A DNA stretch of 51,763 nt, taken from contig JBFXAM010000019.1 of NCBI GenBank assembly GCA_050184295.1, positions 1 through 51,763 of the forward strand. Reading direction: 5' to 3'. This document shows, piece after piece, positions 50,001-51,763 of the stretch. The translations under genes and the position numbers were made by a program. The notes under the pieces were generated by a model that was not told where the DNA came from, did no database searches, and saw only the letters and a list, made by a program, of their open reading frames with translations. Position 1 is the stretch's first letter; the number at the start of each line of letters is the position of its first letter. The DNA is from JBFXAM01 sp050184295. GTDB taxonomy: Bacteria > Planctomycetota > Phycisphaerae > UBA1845 > Fen-1342.

Positions 50001-51305
50001 ATGTCGAAACGCAAGCGCGGCAACAAGGTCCGGGTCGATTTCCGCGCCAACCGGAATGTCCCGCGCCGCGCCGCCGATTGGACCGGCCAATATCAGCGTT
50101 CAGAAGACGAAGTGCTCGACACGGAGCGGGGCGAGTCGGTCCGCGCCAGGGGCGCGCTCTCACGAAAGCGAACGGTCCTTCTCGACGACGACGGTGGGCG
50201 CGCGACCGATGACAGTGCGTGGCGCGTCGGTCGTGTGACCGCGGTTCATGGGCTGGTTTGTCGAGTTGACGACGAGCAGGGGCAGTCCTGGGATTGCACG
50301 GTTCGCCGCCTGCTGCGCACGATGCACATCGACCACCGTTCGCCGGTGACCGTCGGCGACCGCGTCTGGTTCCTTCCGGCCGACGCGCCGGCCGATGCGC
50401 CCGCGCTCGACCCGCGCCACGCGAAGCCCGCCAGGCCCACGCGCCAAAGTCGCGTCGCCGGCGCCGCCGGATCATCGGACGCCGGGTCGCGCGGTCCGCG
50501 TGCGGTGGTGGGGACGCCGGTCGGCGTGATCGAGCGCGTCGACGCGCGGGCGTCGTGCCTGTCGCGCAGCGACCGGCGCGGCCGCGAGCACGTCCTGGTC
50601 GCCAACTGCGACCAAATCGTCATTGTCGCCAGCGTGGCGCAGCCGCGCCTCAAGCCGCACCTCGTCGATCGCTACCTAGTGGCGGCGCACAGGGGCAACC
50701 TGCGGCCGATCATCTGTTTCAACAAATCCGACCTCAGCGAAGTCGACGCCGACTACGAGGACGAGAGCTACGCCGGCCCGCGACTCACGGTTCACGAATT
50801 GTACGACGAATACACGCGGCTCGGCTACACGTGTCTGCACACCAGCGCCACCACCGGCGCCGGTATCGACGAACTCCGCGCGGCGCTGCGCGGGCACATC
50901 TCGGTGCTCTCCGGTCAGAGCGGCGTGGGCAAGAGTTCGCTCATCAACGCAGTCGAACCGGGGCTTGAACTCGCCGTCGGCGAGGTGAGCGCCGAGAACG
51001 AAAAGGGCCGCCATACGACCAGCCACGCGCGGCTGCTGCGGCTTTCGGCGGGTGGGTACGTGGTCGACACGCCGGGCATCCGGCAGTTCGATCTGTGGGC
51101 GGTCGCGCCCGGCGAGCTGGAGGCGTATTTCATTGAGTTTGTGCCGCTGGTCGCGCAGTGCCGCTTTTCGGATTGCTTTCACGACCAGGCGGAAGGCTGC
51201 GCCGTTCAGGCGGCGGTCGAGGCCGGCGAGATCAGCGCCCGGCGCTACCTGAGCTACGTGAAGATGCTCGGCGAAGTGGAGCAGAAGCAGCGGGATTGGG
51301 AGTGA
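50001..51305 (+). CDS. rsgA: Small ribosomal subunit biogenesis GTPase RsgA
   Basis: 434 aa. A circularly permuted GTPase that helps mature the 30S subunit. The G motifs appear in permuted order: NKSD (G4, in ICFNKSDLSE), then GQSGVGKSS (G1), then DTPGI (G3, in VVDTPGIRQFDLW). The C-terminal zinc motif is CRFSDCFHDQAEGC (three Cys and a His). The N-terminal OB-fold carries a 50-residue disordered, Ala/Pro/Arg-rich insert (about 128-175) that most RsgA lack, and the start is Lys/Arg-rich. ATG 50001 gives this standard beginning; the much longer upstream frame overlaps the previous gene and was rejected. Confidence 0.95.
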   Translation: MSKRKRGNKVRVDFRANRNVPRRAADWTGQYQRSEDEVLDTERGESVRARGALSRKRTVLLDDDGGRATDDSAWRVGRVTAVHGLVCRVDDEQGQSWDCTVRRLLRTMHIDHRSPVTVGDRVWFLPADAPADAPALDPRHAKPARPTRQSRVAGAAGSSDAGSRGPRAVVGTPVGVIERVDARASCLSRSDRRGREHVLVANCDQIVIVASVAQPRLKPHLVDRYLVAAHRGNLRPIICFNKSDLSEVDADYEDESYAGPRLTVHELYDEYTRLGYTCLHTSATTGAGIDELRAALRGHISVLSGQSGVGKSSLINAVEPGLELAVGEVSAENEKGRHTTSHARLLRLSAGGYVVDTPGIRQFDLWAVAPGELEAYFIEFVPLVAQCRFSDCFHDQAEGCAVQAAVEAGEISARRYLSYVKMLGEVEQKQRDWE

Positions 51306-51365
51306 AGGGGGCGGCGCGCGGATTGTGTTCTGCGGATCGACGCGCGCCGCGGGGCGGGCCGATCG

Positions 51366-51504
51366 GAGCCGCGGGCGCGAGCCCGCGATTTGGAGCGATA
51401 CGAGCACAGCGTGACGCGCGGCCTCGTATTCACCGGAATCGCTGGCTTGCGCCCGCCACTCAGGCCGTGCAACGACGGCAGTCGCGGGCTTGCGCCCGCG
51501 GCTC
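51366..51504. repeat. Inverted-repeat element between rsgA and the dockerin gene
   Basis: A 23-bp sequence at 51366-51388 recurs inverted at 51482-51504 with one mismatch; each arm is itself a hairpin (CGCGGGC with GCCCGCG). The 93 bases between contain another degenerate GCTTGCGCCCGC unit. The arrangement resembles a small non-autonomous mobile unit or paired REP sequences, located between convergent genes. Nothing else is recognised in 51306-51603. Confidence 0.65.
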
Positions 51505-51603
51505 TGATTCCGGCGCTCCCTCCCGTGCGGCGGACGTGCGTCCCTGTTCTGCACCTGCTACCAGTTTCCGGTTCCCTGTTCCCTCCTCGCTGTTCGGTGC
51601 CCC

Positions 51604-51763
51604 TCACGGCTGCGCGATCAGCAGCTCCACAAATGGATCGATGTCGAAGTTGTTGAGCAGGCCGTCTTCGTTCACGTCGCCGAGGATGCGGCCGACTTCG
51701 GCGGGGATGTGGTAGCGCGCCTCATACGCCGCCCCGTCGCTCAGCGCCAGCACAAACGCGTCG
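51604..51763 (-). CDS. C-terminal end of a dockerin-like protein (cut by window edge)
   Basis: Only the last 52 residues are inside the window, ending at TGA 51604-51606. They contain GDVNEDGLLNNFDIDPFVEL, a dockerin-type calcium-binding segment (Asp at DVNEDG and DIDPF) commonly found at the C-termini of large secreted planctomycete proteins. The upstream part (DAFVLALSDGAAYEARYHIP) belongs to the same domain or its linker. The rest of the protein lies beyond the right edge, so its function is unknown. Confidence 0.75.
   Translation of the reverse strand, partial: DAFVLALSDGAAYEARYHIPAEVGRILGDVNEDGLLNNFDIDPFVELLIAQP

Overview
This is a GC-rich chromosomal window that looks like a planctomycete, most likely of the Phycisphaerae type. 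The evidence is indirect: a dockerin-like C-terminus with a planctomycete-style motif at the right edge, an ECF sigma factor beside a large Ser/Thr kinase with an anti-sigma zinc finger, many Ala/Pro-rich secreted proteins, and two different ClpP subunits behind trigger factor. No rRNA, tRNA, CRISPR array, integrase or transposase was found. Because GC is high, long open frames occur on the wrong strand nearly everywhere; genes were called on recognisable protein sequence, motifs, start signals and mutually exclusive packing.

Layout. 1-8.7 kb (minus strand): a GTPase running off the left edge, xseA, a lipoprotein, then tig-clpP2-clpP1. The 3' end of clpP1 is duplicated as a perfect 262-bp direct repeat around a nucleotidyltransferase-like gene. 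8.5-9.3 kb: a small membrane peptide gene, plus tandem minus-strand terminators with no gene in front of them. 9.3-12.9 kb: a B12-fold protein and an M1 aminopeptidase with a HEAT-like tail. 13.1-26.2 kb (plus strand): a BlaI repressor with a likely operator, a BlaR1-like M56 protease with a very unusual tail, a large TPR protein, ExbB/TolQ, ExbD/TolR and a 1427-aa protein. That last protein has a TonB-like SxxxH transmembrane helix, a beta-propeller and a terpenoid-cyclase-like toroid. I consider this operon the most interesting system in the window.

26.3-35.6 kb (minus strand): queuosine-precursor transporter, ispD, lipoprotein, PAS histidine kinase, ECF sigma factor, zinc-finger Ser/Thr kinase and a TolC-family lipoprotein, with several overlapping junctions. 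35.7-41.6 kb: selA, a CII-like DNA-binding protein, Mn-type superoxide dismutase with a good promoter, a lipoprotein, and ferredoxin-NADP reductase. 42.1-43.2 kb: three small exported or membrane proteins. 43.6-48.2 kb: an isoprenoid cluster, ispA-dxs, then an 86-bp repeat array, then a squalene/phytoene synthase; ispD at 34 kb belongs to the same pathway. 48.2-51.8 kb: a secreted protein of unknown function, rsgA, and the tail of a dockerin-containing protein.

Physiological reading (inference): protein quality control (tig/ClpP), envelope energy transduction and signalling (ExbBD/TonB-like, M56/BlaI, kinase/sigma), and isoprenoid precursor and squalene synthesis dominate the window.
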